A DNA stretch of 64,000 nucleotides from Sipunculus nudus (GCA_026874595.1 CM049306.1:107777142-107841141), one strand, 5' to 3'. Positions 1 to 12,505 are shown, numbered from the stretch's first letter. Numbers and translations: made by a program. Notes: a model not told the origin generated them from the letters alone.

Positions 1-300
1 TCAGAAATCAGTGTGGGCGGGAGATATTTTATTTTTTACCTTTTTTGTATGGTCAATAAAAATGTCAGAAGCATGAAAATAACAGATTTTTTTCCCAAAC
101 AGGTAAGAACACAACATAACAAAAGAAACCTTATCAAAATAGAACTATTACTTCTTGAAAGATGAAAATCAAAATAATTTGATGCGGGGGGTTAAAATTG
201 ACGTGGGCGGTGCCTGAGAACACACTTTTTTTGGCCTTACGTATACAATAAGCCATACCCAAGTTACCTCATCATGTTTTGATTAAGCTGACAAACTGCA
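1..300. repeat. Dispersed repeat copy, homologous to 19430-19735
   Basis: This stretch and 19430-19735 share the same order of landmarks: AAAAATGTCA, a run of T, CAGGTAAGA, a run of C-A-T-A-A-C-A-A, CTTATCAAAAT, a G-rich patch, TGCCTGAGAAC and TTTGGCCTTA. The two copies lie in the same orientation and are clearly diverged. No open frame or terminal inverted repeat is evident. This is probably an old interspersed repeat truncated by the window edge. Confidence 0.6.
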
Positions 301-376
301 CAGCAGCGCCACCATGAGTGCTGCAGAAACACCAACTGTAAGGACAAAAGAGTCATTTTACACTTTCATTGTTTAC

Positions 377-379
<3 letters not shown>

Positions 380-451
<72 letters not shown>
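380..451. repeat. (TA)n microsatellite
   Basis: About 36 uninterrupted TA units. The flanking 453-900 stretch holds no gene signal that I can see beyond ordinary AT-rich sequence. Confidence 0.97.
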
Positions 452-453
<2 letters not shown>

Positions 454-911
454 CAGGAAATGGTTAAGCGATTTAGGAAACAACGTTGACAATGCCAGAC
501 AACTTATTTCTTATGGTTGCAAGGCTCGAAACTCCATCTGAATTATCATCAACGAGTCCTTAACAACTGTGGTCGGCTTGGCCAAACCACAGATGCAGCA
601 TGAAATTATCCATTTCCAATAAGAAATAAACCCTAGCCTTTTTTCAACTTCTTTTAAACTATTTATGGGATAATATCGGAATTGCCCTTGGTTTACTTTT
701 AGTTTTCACTAATTTTAATGCATATATTGGGAAATAAATGTAAGCACTCCTGCAAAACCTTAACGTTTGTTCGTCTTTAATATAATTTAATGTTCAGCCT
801 TTGCTTCAGTGTACAGAAATGTCTTGATATATAAAAAATATATATATATACCTGATACATTGTCTGGTAGATAAATAAATAATGATTGTTAAAGAAAATC
901 CGATTTTATAC

Positions 912-913
<2 letters not shown>

Positions 914-993
<80 letters not shown>
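914..993. repeat. (GA)n microsatellite
   Basis: About 40 GA units with one interruption near 962. It lies just beyond the donor site of the minus-strand mucin-like exon, so it falls in that gene's intron. Confidence 0.97.
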
Positions 994-996
<3 letters not shown>

Positions 997-1010
997 TTGC
1001 TTACATATAC

Positions 1011-1937
1011 CTGGTACTAATTTTGGGACAGAACTGAACATCACTCGAGTACGACCGTCTCGTGACGTCATGGATTTCGAAGTTTGGTTTAGAGAGCCTG
1101 AAGAACCGCTGTTGAATTTCGGGTTATTAATTCCTTCAGATTTTGTGTCGGGGAAATTCGAAGATTCTGGTGTAATAAAATCTGTCCTGGTCTCTGAGAA
1201 AACATCATGTATTTCTGACGTTATATGCGATGACGTGGTAGCATCACTGGGTCGCTTTGAGTCAGGCTGTTGGGTTAATGTTGTCATGTTTACAACATTT
1301 GTAAAATCGTCCACATATCTTGGAGGGTTCATAGATTTTAATTGTGATTCGTCAGTGTTGTAGCTCGTTGTTGAACTCAAGACAGATATTGTAGAGTGTA
1401 AGAATGGACCTTGTGACGTCATATTTATTGACGACACGGAATCTCCAATCGAAGTCTTCGTCGTTGCCATTTCTGTCTCGTTTTTATCAGATACCGTTTT
1501 TGTACCATGCGTAGTTGCTTCCTGGCCGTAATCTGACGTGCTAAGATCCGACACTGACCCCGTCATCACAGAACTAGAAGTCCGTGACGTCATGTTGACT
1601 GATGAATCCGTTCCAATGGAATCCACAGACGCTGACGTCAGTTCCGGTGACTGCGTTGACCCTGCTTCCGTTATCATGCCTGGAGTCATCGTGTTTGGTG
1701 CCGTTTGAAGATCAACTGATTGAATCTCCGTGTCATGTTTCGTTGAGTATTCATTCGTTGAATTACGACCTGGTGTCGTCACTTTCTCCATTTTCGAATT
1801 ATCCCCTGATTTCATGGATGGCGGTTCAATCGACACAATAACTAACCCATCCTGATGACCAAATGATGGGATAGCCCTAGGCTGCTCAGGTCTGTCATGA
1901 TTTGTAGCATTAGCTAATGACGTCACATTTTCCGTTT
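1011..1937 (-). CDS. Internal exon of a Ser/Thr-rich mucin-like protein
   Basis: On the minus strand an acceptor (TATTACAG, up to 1938) is followed by 927 nt of open frame and then a donor (CCAG|GTATATG, exon end 1011). The exon starts and ends in phase 1, so it is a symmetric 309-codon module, a pattern typical of extracellular proteins. The translation is dominated by Ser and Thr, with few hydrophobic residues, no membrane segment, and several N-glycosylation sequons (NAT, NST, NET, NMT, NQT). This is the composition of a mucin-like, O-glycosylated stalk of a secreted or membrane glycoprotein. No conserved domain is recognised. Neighbouring exons are not identified; the gene's 3' side would lie at lower coordinates or outside the window. 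The frame continues past the donor into a GA microsatellite, which would add only a Ser-Leu run and is not coding. Confidence 0.7.
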
Positions 1938-2264
1938 CTGTAATACGAAAAAAAAAATATTAGAATTGTGTAATAAGGATAAAAAATAGTGTGTTGACAT
2001 GGTAAGTACACTCCTGTTCATAAAACAGTATGAATGTAAAAATCTATCGAGAACATAACCTGCAAATCACATTATAAAAAATGACGCCGAACGATACATT
2101 TATATCACAATCACAATATCATAGTGAGAGCTTACAACGTGCCAATGAAGATCCATTCCTGAAACTGTTGTTTAAATAACAGGTTTTATAGTTCGTAAAC
2201 TACTTAAATACGCTTTTGTTCCAATCAGTCGTTTATTTTAAAGGAAAACATGACAGAAAAATGT

Positions 2265-2716
2265 CCTGTATATAGGGTACATAGGGGTAATATGAGCATA
2301 CGGGGAATATGAGCACCCCGGGATAAATATATTTTGAGAGCGTAAACGTGCTGCCCTCTGTTGTATTTTTGTGGCAAACGCCCGGACGAGGTTGATGATA
2401 GCAAAGGCCGAGGAGCTTTAAGACTTGCGAATGAAATTTCCGTTAAAACCAATTTAAGCCCATTTTGCTTAATTGTTGATTTATATTGAAAGCTTCAATT
2501 TGCACATAAGATGCATTAGCACTAAAATATACATTATCACCCCTCACAAACAGTGTCTTACTGCTTGTTTTAAAAGGTTATAGTGAAGGTATATATCGTA
2601 ACATGATTTAACGTTTACATAAATGTGAAACGTGTCGCTTTGGGGAATATGAGCATGCATGGCATAGGGCAATATGAACATATGAATTAGTGGGTGCCCA
2701 TATTTCCCTTGCCACA
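2265..2716. repeat. Region with recurrent GGGnAATATGAGCA phrase, foldback-like
   Basis: The phrase GGGGTAATATGAGCA or close variants occur near 2284, 2306, 2643 and 2668. An inverted version (GGGTGCCCATATTTCCC) lies near 2691-2707 and can pair with GGGGAATATGAGCACCC near 2304. Two further copies occur at 5080-5135. This looks like a short foldback or MITE-type repeat. The interior has no convincing open frame. Confidence 0.4.
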
Positions 2717-2994
2717 GGGAAAAGCCGGAAAAAGCAATTTATATGCAAATAAAGGGTAAAAAAACTGTTTAATAAGGTTGAATATTTAAGTTTAAGATAT
2801 ACATATGGCATCAATTATTTTCACAGTCGCTTAAATTCTTAATTTAAAGGAGTTTAAAAAAAAGATGAAGCTCAGGAGAAATAGAATGTCTGTTAGAGAC
2901 GCAATCTGGTGAACTATGTTTATAGGGGGCGATGGAAATAGGTAAGGTTCCTGTTACTTTAACGAGGAAATGTGTGACCAGCTAAAACAGTATC

Positions 2995-3450
2995 TGTATC
3001 TGGAAAAAAGACGTAGGTTAAATGTCAAAACAAGTGGCCAATGGGTTATGACGCTCACCAGAATTGACAAAGAGTTGATCGACGCCTGCATTAATTATTG
3101 AAGTTATGATCTGGTTAAAATGATTAGATGAAGACCATGAACATATGGGTAGAATGACTTCCAAAGTAATCAGAATCATAATTGTTTGTCCATTGTCCTC
3201 GGAAAATAGGTGACAGTGACCTTATTTACGGTTTCCAAGAAGATTTTAATAGGACCTCCCTGGATGTCAAGTTTGACAAATATAGGGGCAACCGTAAAGT
3301 AATGTGCCCTGCCGGACTGCCAGGATGCTAAAATCATGTTTTCGGCTGGTTATTCGAAAATAAATAGGTCACCGTGACCTAATTTCATTTTCCAAAGTAG
3401 ATTTGCCTAGGACTTCCCTTGATGCACAGTTAGAATTTTCTAGGTCTAAC
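2995..3450. repeat. Dispersed repeat with duplicated GGTGACCnnGACC-type block
   Basis: Two diverged blocks follow one another (about 3205-3300 and 3355-3450). Each carries AAATAGGT, a near-palindromic GGTCACCGTGACC-like core, TTTCCAA, AGATTT, AGGAC, and TTCCC or TCCC. TGACCT/AGGTCA-rich repeats of the same flavour recur at 8.2, 10.0 and 44.5-45.3 kb. Probably non-autonomous mobile sequence; not coding. Confidence 0.5.
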
Positions 3451-3915
3451 GGTTACGGATTACGGTTATATACGCACAGGTCGTCATTTCACGATAAGTC
3501 TAAAATAGAAAATTAGTTCCTTAAAATACATCAGCATATTATAAATATTGGTATATTGTCATATAATTCTATATAGAACCGGTACAGCAGATGTCTGAAA
3601 TTCACTGAATCCACTTTGTACTCTACCTGTGGAATGTTAATCCTCCGAAAATGCACATACACATTCATCTGTATAAAAGACTGGACAAAATACATTATAC
3701 ATATATAAGTATATGTAGGCCTAAATGTGCATTACTTATGTTTAACTTTCCTTGTTTTTTTTGTGCATTTTATTTTTACGAGGTGCATATATAAACCTCA
3801 TCAATGACGTAAATTTATCTTAAAGGGTAGGTGGGGGTGGGAGTGGGGGCGGCAGTATGACGGGCAACCTTTTATTTTTTATGTCACACATTGAAAACAT
3901 ATTACAACATATTAC

Positions 3916-4737
3916 AACTCTAAACTATGGTCTTTCTACCCGATGGTCACAGAGGCATACTCTGACAGCAGAAACTCTAATCTATGGTCATGGTACCCGA
4001 CGGTCACAGAGGCATACTCTGACAGCAGACACTCTAATCTATGGTCATGATATCGATGGTCACAAAGGCATACTCTGACAGCAGAAACTCTAATCTATGG
4101 CCATGGTACCCGATGGTCACAGAGGCATACTCAGACAGCAGAAACTCTAATCTACGAGTTATGGTCATGGTACCGATGGTCACAAAGGCATACTTTGAAA
4201 GCAAAAACTCTAATCTATGGTCATGATACCGAAGGTCACAGAGGCATACTCTGACAGCAGAATCTCTAATCTATAGTCATGGTACCCGATGGTAACAGAG
4301 GCATACTCTGACAGCAGAAACTCTAATCTATGGTCATGGTACCCGATGGTCACAGAGGCATACTCTGACAGCAGAATCTCTAATCTATGGTCATGGTACC
4401 CGATGGTCACAGAGGCATACTCTGACAGCAGAATCTCTAATCTATAGTCATGGTACCCGATGGTCACAGAGGCATACTCTGACAGCAGAAACTCTAATCT
4501 ATGGTCATGGTACCCGATGGTCACAGAGGCATACTCTGACAGCAGAAACTCTAATCTATGGTCATGGTTCCCGATGGTCACAGAGGCATACTCTGACAGC
4601 AGAAACTCTAATCTATGGTCATGGACCCGATGGTCACAGAGGCATACTCTGACAGCAGAAACCTAAATCTATGGTCATGGTACCCGATGGTCACAGAGGC
4701 ATACTCTGACAGCAGAAACTCTAATCTATGGTCATGG
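3916..4737. repeat. 57-bp minisatellite, about 14 copies
   Basis: The unit reads approximately TCTATGGTCATGGTACCCGA followed by TGGTCACAGAGGCATACTC and TGACAGCAGAAACTCTAA. Copies differ by single substitutions and small indels. Because 57 is a multiple of three, long open frames appear on both strands; they are artefacts of the period. Confidence 0.95.
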
Positions 4738-4740
4738 AAT

Positions 4741-7700
4741 CCTGTAGCGGACAAAGACAAGACACTTTCAAGGCCAATAATCAAGTAATAAATTCTGCAG
4801 GAGATAAATATACCAGGGTTTTATGTTCTGGGTGCACACACAGGGATAAGGGCTCTGATGGCTGGCAGAATATATTCAAATTCCTTTTTTGTTTACTTTA
4901 TGATAGTCGAACTTTGTCATGTACACCCAGTTGACCTTAAGTTCTTGCATTAAATTTTTATAAAGATAAAGTATACCTCCATATATATCCATTTATTTGT
5001 TAATTTATGAAAAAAGAACACACTACAGTAGACTATTTAAAACTAAAACAACAGTATAAACTGAATATTAAACATTTCAGGGCAATATGAGCACATATGC
5101 TCATATAACCCAAACAGTGGGGTAATATGGGCACAATTTCAAATTAAAATTTTGTCCTTATTTTGATGAAAACGTTAGAGAATCCATTATTTTTGTCCTA
5201 TTGCCTTTCTATGAGGCCATCTCCTTCCAATCAGACCTAAAACTTGCTGATAACGGCGATTAATTACTTCTGCTTTTCATAGAAAATATCCGCAAGCTAT
5301 TATGTTTTTCAGATACTTTGTCATTGCAGTCTTAATACACCCGTCCTTGTTTAGGTGAAGATGGTTTTCAATGAAAGTACAAAAAAGTGACATTATACCT
5401 GTTGATTATTACTGAAGTTCACGAACGGATATCTTTGCTTTTTTTTCATATTTATAATGTGCACACATTAAAATTCTGAATATTGCATTATTTCTTTGGT
5501 TATAACTGATCATCATAGTGAAGTTTTCAAAATGTATAATAATAAATATATATATATAACACATTATGTGCTCACAATACACAGTTAGTTACTCATGCAG
5601 ACAATAAGCATCCACACCACAAACAGACTAATAATGGCCGCCATTATCCACATTGTTGTCACCATTTATCTTCAGGTCATTAATCATTCTACTGGATGTA
5701 CGGGGGACAGTGGCTGGGAACCGACGGCTACATCTGTACTTCCCATGTACCTAAACTTCCCACGTAGTTCACGCATGTACATGATAAACCGTGGGCTGTA
5801 AGACTCTCTCATAATTTTCTTATTGGTGACTGTCGTCGGCTTCATATTACCTGTGTGAGCAGCTGTATAACACAGCAGTGTCTGTTAATAATACAAGGTA
5901 TTTAAGTTATAAAATTAGACCAGTTACAAACACATAAAATTGTTAGCGGAGTCACACCCACCTAGCACGCAGTTATTAACATTTAATGGTTCGGCAGGGA
6001 ATGGTAATTTGCAGATAATGAGATTATCATTTGATAAATGCATAGAATTTAATAAATACACAGTAAATACAGAGCAGACACAGGAACCCATGTCACGCGT
6101 GCACACACGCATATCTTGGCGCGCGCACACAAACACACCAACTTGTACAAATTGCGTGTTTGGCTGGCGAATAACGTGTACTACGTGTACCACTCTTATG
6201 TGATTACACTAAACCAAACATCATCATATTTATATTAGCAATACCGAATATTGAAAAATATAATTAGGACATCCGATTTAATGATCCTTCAGCGTCTAAA
6301 GTTCTCTGATGTAATAAATCTGCAGACATTGTGAAATGAGCTTATATGGATATTTTAATTATATACGAATCACAAATATTATTTATTTGTTTTATTTAAA
6401 ATGTATATTTCACCAAGATAAATTATTCAGCATAAGCTGTTTTTCTATAGGGTCCTGGGCTAAAAAAAAATTCATAGAATACATGGTTTAACACAAATGA
6501 ACAAAAAATAAATTCAAACATGTGAAATAATGACAAATGTGACACTTTTTACAACAAAAAAACGAATCAAAAACAATTAAATGAATAAAACATATATTAT
6601 TGTATGTTATCCTCTTCGTGCAAAATCTTAGTTAAAACAATGAAACTATCTGAATAAAGTCGTTTTGATTTTGATACACTGTATTCATACTCAGTTCAGA
6701 CAGAAATGCAAGTAAGCAGTAGCGCTAATATCTGTCGATTGTTCGATTCAATGGTGGAGGTTGGAACATCTGTTCGGTATTAATGCCCAACGCATCATTT
6801 AAACATCTAGGGGCGGGACGGGGTGGGGATGGCGTTGCATGTATGGTACTGAGGAAAAACTTTCCAACGACTTAATATCTACAAATAAAATAACAGTATG
6901 AAAAGTAATTTTAAAAACGTCAGTCATGCGTCATTACTGCACATCTTCATCTGCAGGTGACGATTTATACAGGAAAATGAAATTATGAATCATGATTCAC
7001 AATGAATCAAAGATATTAAAGGCCAGCGTATGTTTGTTTGTAAGCCAGCGATTATATATACATAATTATATTCAGTAAATCCTGGCTAAGCTGAGGGTGA
7101 AACTTTATATAAAAACCGCTTTGAGCTTGTTCAAATGCTTAGCCCAACAGTTAGATCGCATTGCTGGTTTATATTAAAAGAACCGCACAAAGGTCAGTTA
7201 AAATATTCATTAAAAAATAAATCTTGCTGTTTTCTTGTGCCACCTACCTGTTGGGTTCGTTTGCAACGTGACCTGTGCCAGCATGAAAAAGATTACGACC
7301 TGAAGCATCGCGTAATGTCAGATTGAGACCTCCCTGGGAGCTGTACCACGCCTGTATAGATCCCGTGACTCTACCGCTATTAGCTAATTTTAGTTGCTTG
7401 TTCACATTTTAATAGCGAGTACATTATTACTGTGACAAATGACCGTCCCTCGAACCATCCCACATTATAAACATTGTGCATTACTGCCACAACTGTTCGC
7501 TTGATTACACTCCTGTAACGGGTTTATCTGAAACTCTGTTGCTGTGCTGCACACGTTTCCCTTAAAACAAATAAAACGTTTATTCTGATGGCTTCTTATT
7601 AATTGTGTGTAATTAAATAGTTGTTCTCAGACAGAGTGCGCTACCGTTCGAGAGTAATTAGTGTCTCCCCTGTCTGCGGCCTGTGTCGGTTTGTTGTCTT

Positions 7701-7760
7701 TTATCTATTGTATGTCTGTTTATTCCTGTCTATCTATCTGTCAACGGTTTCTATCTGTCG
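4741..7760. other. Intergenic, no supported gene
   Basis: AT-rich sequence with stops in all frames at short intervals. It holds two more copies of the GGGnAATATGnGCAC phrase (5080-5135), an imperfect CA/GC-rich stretch near 6100-6135 and nothing else I can interpret. Confidence 0.6.
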
Positions 7761-7768
7761 GTCCGTTT

Positions 7769-7770
<2 letters not shown>

Positions 7771-7818
<48 letters not shown>
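7771..7818. repeat. (CT)n microsatellite
   Basis: About 24 CT units, preceded by an imperfect TCTATCTGTC-rich stretch. Confidence 0.96.
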
Positions 7819-7822
<4 letters not shown>

Positions 7823-8189
7823 ATTTTATACGGAATCGAAATCAAAATAACTGGTCCCCCTAGAAGTACTTGATTGAATATTTTAATTTTTATCATTATT
7901 TTTGTGACATATTACGTTGACAGATTTGAATCTCTTGAAGATTTTTTGGTTTATTATAAATAACGGTAAAGTTAGTTCCTTGTTCGGGGTGCTTCGGAAA
8001 AGTTGGAGCGCTGGAAAAATCAAATGTATTTATATTTTGCGAGGATAGAAAAGTTTGGAGATAACAAGTTATTTCTGCGTCGTGAATATGCTTCACATGT
8101 TATATCTGCTCCGAAAACGCCCGTCCAATCCATGCAGGACTAAAGTTCTTGATTGTAGTTGGCAAGCCAACCTCTAAAAAGTCCTCTAT

Positions 8190-8400
8190 AATTATTTTTT
8201 ACGGCACCGCGTCTTAATAGCAAGCATCCATGTGGGATCTGACCAGTGATAGGAGGTAACAAAGATGTGGGTGGATGCCATCGAAAATTTGAATTTTAAG
8301 GTCATGTTGAAGGTCATCAAGGTCAAAAAGTATAAAACTTCTTTTTTTCCTTGTTTCGTGTAATATAGGCCATATTTTCCATTTAAAATAACCATATATC
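8190..8400. repeat. Dispersed repeat related to the 10.0 kb repeat, inverted
   Basis: It contains AAGGTCATGTTGAAGGTCATC, GGTGGATGCCATC and AGCATCCATGTGGGATCTGACC in an order that is the reverse complement of the repeat at 10010-10375 (GATCTGGCATGGATG, TGACCTTG, GGTGGCATCCACC). Such TGACCTTG-rich sequences behave as dispersed repeats in this window. Confidence 0.5.
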
Positions 8401-8409
8401 AACTTGCTT

Positions 8410-9455
8410 AGTTGATTGCAAATGAAAATTTAATATTGCAAACTGATAAACTTGTGATGAATAAAAAATGTAAATAATTTACTATACAGGACTGTGATTT
8501 TACTGAATTTGTAACCGTGTGTTTGCACTATAAAAAGTACTAAAGCACATTTGACTGCGTATGTATCTCAATTGAAGTCATTATCAAAAGAAACCTCAAG
8601 TAATTTTACAGATTTATCAAAATTATGATTGCAATGTGTTGGTTGTCGAACTGCAAAATTACATTAAAGCCATCCATTACAAATGTCGGAAATTAATTTG
8701 GATCAGCTTATCAATTCTACAAATAAGTAAATTAATGTATAATACATATCATACAGTGATGTATAGGGGGTCCCCTGGACCCCGCTCTACATTTATTGGA
8801 CTACCTATTATCGTACCCCAAGTTTCTTTAATACATTTGGATATTAAGAAAATTGAAAAAAAAGGTTTCAAAATAAACAACAGTATAGTGGTTTCTGATA
8901 ACCATCCATGGATTATACACCCTTTAAACCTAGAGTTATTTAAACATCTTTCAGCAAATAAATAATAGGAAAAGTAACACTGTACCTTAAAAGAGCATCT
9001 ATATAAAACTGTGTACAGGTTACCATCAAAAGATAATTAAAAAGTCTGCTTTTACCATATATAATGGGTATATTGGATACCATCTTGGATTTAATAGGGC
9101 AATTATAATTTTTCAAATTATTCTGGCGTCCAATGACAGTGTAGTGAAACATGAAAAATTTGTTTCCTCGAGTGCCTGGTGCAAGCATTGTGGCATATAC
9201 TGTCTCCGTCTCATCATCTTACCGTCTTATATTGTGTCAAATTCCCTTATGTTAAGAATGAACTGATCCATGGATCAGTTACAACATTCGTGTGGGTGCC
9301 TGAAGAGCTGGTGTTAATGTAAAACATAACATTTATATGTTGTGACTAATATATAATGATAGAAATCGCCTATTTCGTCATTGTGACAGCTATTTTTTGA
9401 GCCATTCTGAATTTTTCAGTATGCGTTTTAACTTTTAATGTGAAACTTCCATCTT
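8410..9455. other. Intergenic, no supported gene
   Basis: AT-rich DNA with only short shadow frames. I see no splice-flanked exon, RNA gene or clear repeat here. Confidence 0.55.
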
Positions 9456-9460
9456 CTGCA

Positions 9461-9666
9461 GAAGCGGATCCAGAGGAGGGGTCCACGGGGTTCCGAACTC
9501 CCCCCCCCCCCCCGCCCAATGTTCAGCTGCCACAACCTTTTTCAAGGGGTTCGGACCAAATTATTTCGGCCTGGAACCCCCTTTTATGGACTTATGGACC
9601 TTATCATTAGTTCTCCTGACTTGCAATGGACCCCTCCTTTTCCTACATCCTGGATCCGCCCCTGTT
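9461..9666. mobile_element. MITE with CAGnnGCGGATCCAG terminal inverted repeats
   Basis: The left end reads CAGAAGCGGATCCAG. The right end, read inverted, is CAGGGGCGGATCCAG. GGGGTCCAnnG-type sequence follows on both arms, giving inverted arms of roughly 30 bp with gaps. TTCTG directly flanks both ends and could be a 5-bp target duplication. The interior (about 175 bp, including a 14-base C run) has no coding capacity. The superfamily is not determined. Confidence 0.65.
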
Positions 9667-10009
9667 CTGATACCCACAACTCGCTTCCAAAACATCATTC
9701 TTATAAGCAAAAATCCGTTATTCATGGACTTTTTATCCTGCATTTTACAAAATGTGGACATGTTTTATTCTTTTATCATTTAAAGTGTATAACGACACTT
9801 TGAGGAACAATTTACACCGCTTCCATATGTCTTGATTCAGAGTAGTAAAAACATTACTGTCTGAACAGAAACACACTTTTAATTGTACTTTTCATACTTT
9901 TAAGTGTAAGAAATTATGAATATTACTTCTACGTGACTTGAGTACGTTGCACTTGACACAAAAATAGCTCTTAAGCTTAAGATTACCGAATATACCTTTG
10001 TTTTATTGA

Positions 10010-10375
10010 TGGAGAAACACTATACCCGTTCAGGTTCAATTTTCTTCGGTTTGACCTTGTTAATGACCTTGAAAATGACCTTAAAGGTGAAATGTAGGAT
10101 GGTATACACCTACACTTTTTCAAACAACTGTTTGTCGGTTGATCTGGCATGGATGTCTGATAATTAACAAACAATGTCCCCAAAGTGAAAAATCGACCTT
10201 GGCTGGCACGTTTTTTTTCAGTTTGACCTTGCAAAATGACTTTGAAATCCAAATTTCAGGTGGCATCCACCATTACGTTTTTTTTTACTGGCTTATTGAT
10301 CTAGCATGGATGCCTATTATTAACAAGCAATGCCCTTAAAGTGACAAAATCAACTTCGGCTGGCCCACTGTTGTG
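10010..10375. repeat. Tandemly duplicated TGACCTTG-rich dispersed repeat
   Basis: Two diverged units follow each other. Each holds TTTGACCTTG, ATGACnTT, a GGTGnnATnCACC box, TTGATCTnGCATGGATG, ATTAACAAnCAATG and CGGCTGGC or TGGCTGGC. Units are about 155-180 bp. The same family is present inverted at 8190-8400. Confidence 0.6.
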
Positions 10376-10668
10376 CCCGTTTATGCATCCCGCCACATGC
10401 ACGGCAATGGCTTCTCTAGCTATATCCCCATATGTCGTGTGACAAACGATTGGTTTATTCAAAATATGCATGGGAAATAACAGAACCTTTTGTCGATTTA
10501 ACCCAGTTTATATCAATTAGCTATCGCTATTCAGTTTTATTTTGTTTCTGCTTAAACTTTAACTTTTCTCAAACTTCATTTTCCTCATAATTGTGTAATG
10601 TCAACGCTCGCCCGTTAGCTTGGTTTATTAAAGCCAAACTCTTTGGTTGACACATGCGGTTTTTGTAC

Positions 10669-10671
<3 letters not shown>

Positions 10672-10725
<54 letters not shown>

Positions 10726-10741
10726 GAGGAGGAGGAGGAGG
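10672..10741. repeat. (GA)n then (GGA)n microsatellite
   Basis: About 25 GA units run directly into about six GGA units. Confidence 0.96.
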
Positions 10742-11587
10742 AAAAGAGACAATAAAAGAGAGGAATGTTTCCGTATCCAAATTTAACAGCAGCAGATATA
10801 GCTACATATAGAATATTTTCATCAGACCTGACGAATCGGTGAATAGTCTCCCAAGTAGTATGGAGTTAATAAATGGGTCCTCGTGAATTGCATGAGCAGT
10901 TGTAATTAATTACTTCACCTATGGTGAGTTTCAATTAGAGGAAGCAGGACCCTATAATTGTATGTTATTTTAGTGTTGATTCTAACTTTTTCAGTTAAAC
11001 GGCGAATTTTATACGTAAAAGATAGGAAATATTTGGGACTGCAAAATTTGTTTAAGTACAGCGAAAAATGTAACTAATCAGATTTCAGTTACATGGAACC
11101 ACTCCCATCATGTGACATGGCGGTTTGATGAGTAATCCACTCAGACATAAACATAACAAAGCTGTGTGCTTAAACTAACAGTTATCCCAATATAATCACA
11201 CAAATAGGTGCATTCATGATAGAAGATAATAAATCGTACTGGTTGTCAAGTAAGATACCACCTAACTTGTACCAATCTATAAAATGACGCCAGATGTCTG
11301 CTTCTGGCCACCCAGCACAGTGCAGCCCTTGAGGGGCTACACGGGTCCCAGCCCTGGATGACATAGCCCGCCGCCTGGATGGCGTCTCTGTAACCACAGC
11401 CATGCTGGTCTGTCACTTGTGTTGCTGAGCAGGGACTCTGTCACCTACAGACCCACCACCTCTCACAATCACCACACCTGTCATTTTACCAGTCCCCGGT
11501 ATATTTATTTTTCATTTATATGATATAATAAAGTGTCTCTCTATAGTCTTGTGCAAAACGGGGCAAACTACAGAAAACTTTCGTGTA

Positions 11588-11613
11588 TATATATATATAT
11601 ATATATATATATT
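11588..11613. repeat. (TA)n microsatellite
   Basis: About 13 TA units. The surrounding 10.75-11.6 kb has no supported gene; the GC-richer minus-strand frame near 11182-11403 is treated under rejected items. Confidence 0.95.
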
Positions 11614-11649
11614 ATGTTTTTTGGGGGGTGGAGTAAGGGTGTGTGTGTT

Positions 11650-12505
11650 ATTAGATTTCAATCAAATAAATTAGAAATTTAATTGCCATGAAATCTTTTT
11701 TCATCATTACACATCTCTGCTAATGAAACAAGGATCGTCGGAGGTACTTATTGGTTGATTGATTGGTTGAGTAATCTTTATACCTCCAGCACTGAAGAGC
11801 AACAATTAAGATTATTTCAATAACGGCTTAGGGGACCACATATAAATAAAACATACAAAGAAAACACAACCCGTAACTATTCGACAACTATACACACACA
11901 TGCAAGTGTGCCCCTTCGACATGGGTATATGTGTACATACACCATTATATAACTACATGCCCGGGAGATGTACACTTAATCATATCATCGACAGTGCATG
12001 GTAAATAAAAACATAGACCTACCTGAATACTAGTATATTCCACCTTTAACAAGTACATGTATAAACACCTACTAAAATATATATATAATATACATCCTGT
12101 GATGCAAGTTTAATACTTCCCTTATCGTTAATACCAGTAAACATTTATATATCTTAGTAACAAGAAATATAGTTCACTTAGCCAAAAGTCCATTATAACT
12201 CATATTACGCTACAGAAATGTGATATCACTCTATATGTAAGAATATCATATGTTCTTCTGGAAGTATATATGAGATATCAGCATTTCTGAAAATATAGAT
12301 ATAAGAATTTTAAATCGTCGCGAGTATGCAGAAATACCCTAACATATACAGAAAGTTTGTCTTAAATAAATGATCCTATTATTTTTAAGTATCTGCGTTA
12401 TTTGATTTGTCATGCTTAGATTTTCAAATAAACAAATTAGAAATTTAGCTGCCATAAGATCTTTATTCACCAATACACGTCTCTAGCTATAAGCAAGGCA
12501 TCCTA
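11650..12505. repeat. Diverged direct repeats about 760 bp apart
   Basis: The stretch 11651-11735 (AAATTAGAAATTTAATTGCC, then ATCTTTTTTCA, CACATCTCT and CAAGG) recurs at about 12418-12502 with substitutions (AAATTAGAAATTTAGCTGCC, ATCTTTATTCA, CACGTCTCT, CAAGG). The DNA between is AT-rich and non-coding. They may be the ends of one element or an old segmental duplication. Confidence 0.5.

Noticed and set aside
4210-4581. 123-codon minus-strand frame
   Set aside because: A product of the 57-bp VNTR; the protein is a perfect 19-residue repeat with no gene context.
11182-11403. Minus-strand 73-codon frame, GC-richer than its surroundings
   Set aside because: The composition is suggestive, but I found no clear acceptor or donor in frame and no recognisable motif. 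It could be a repeat fragment.
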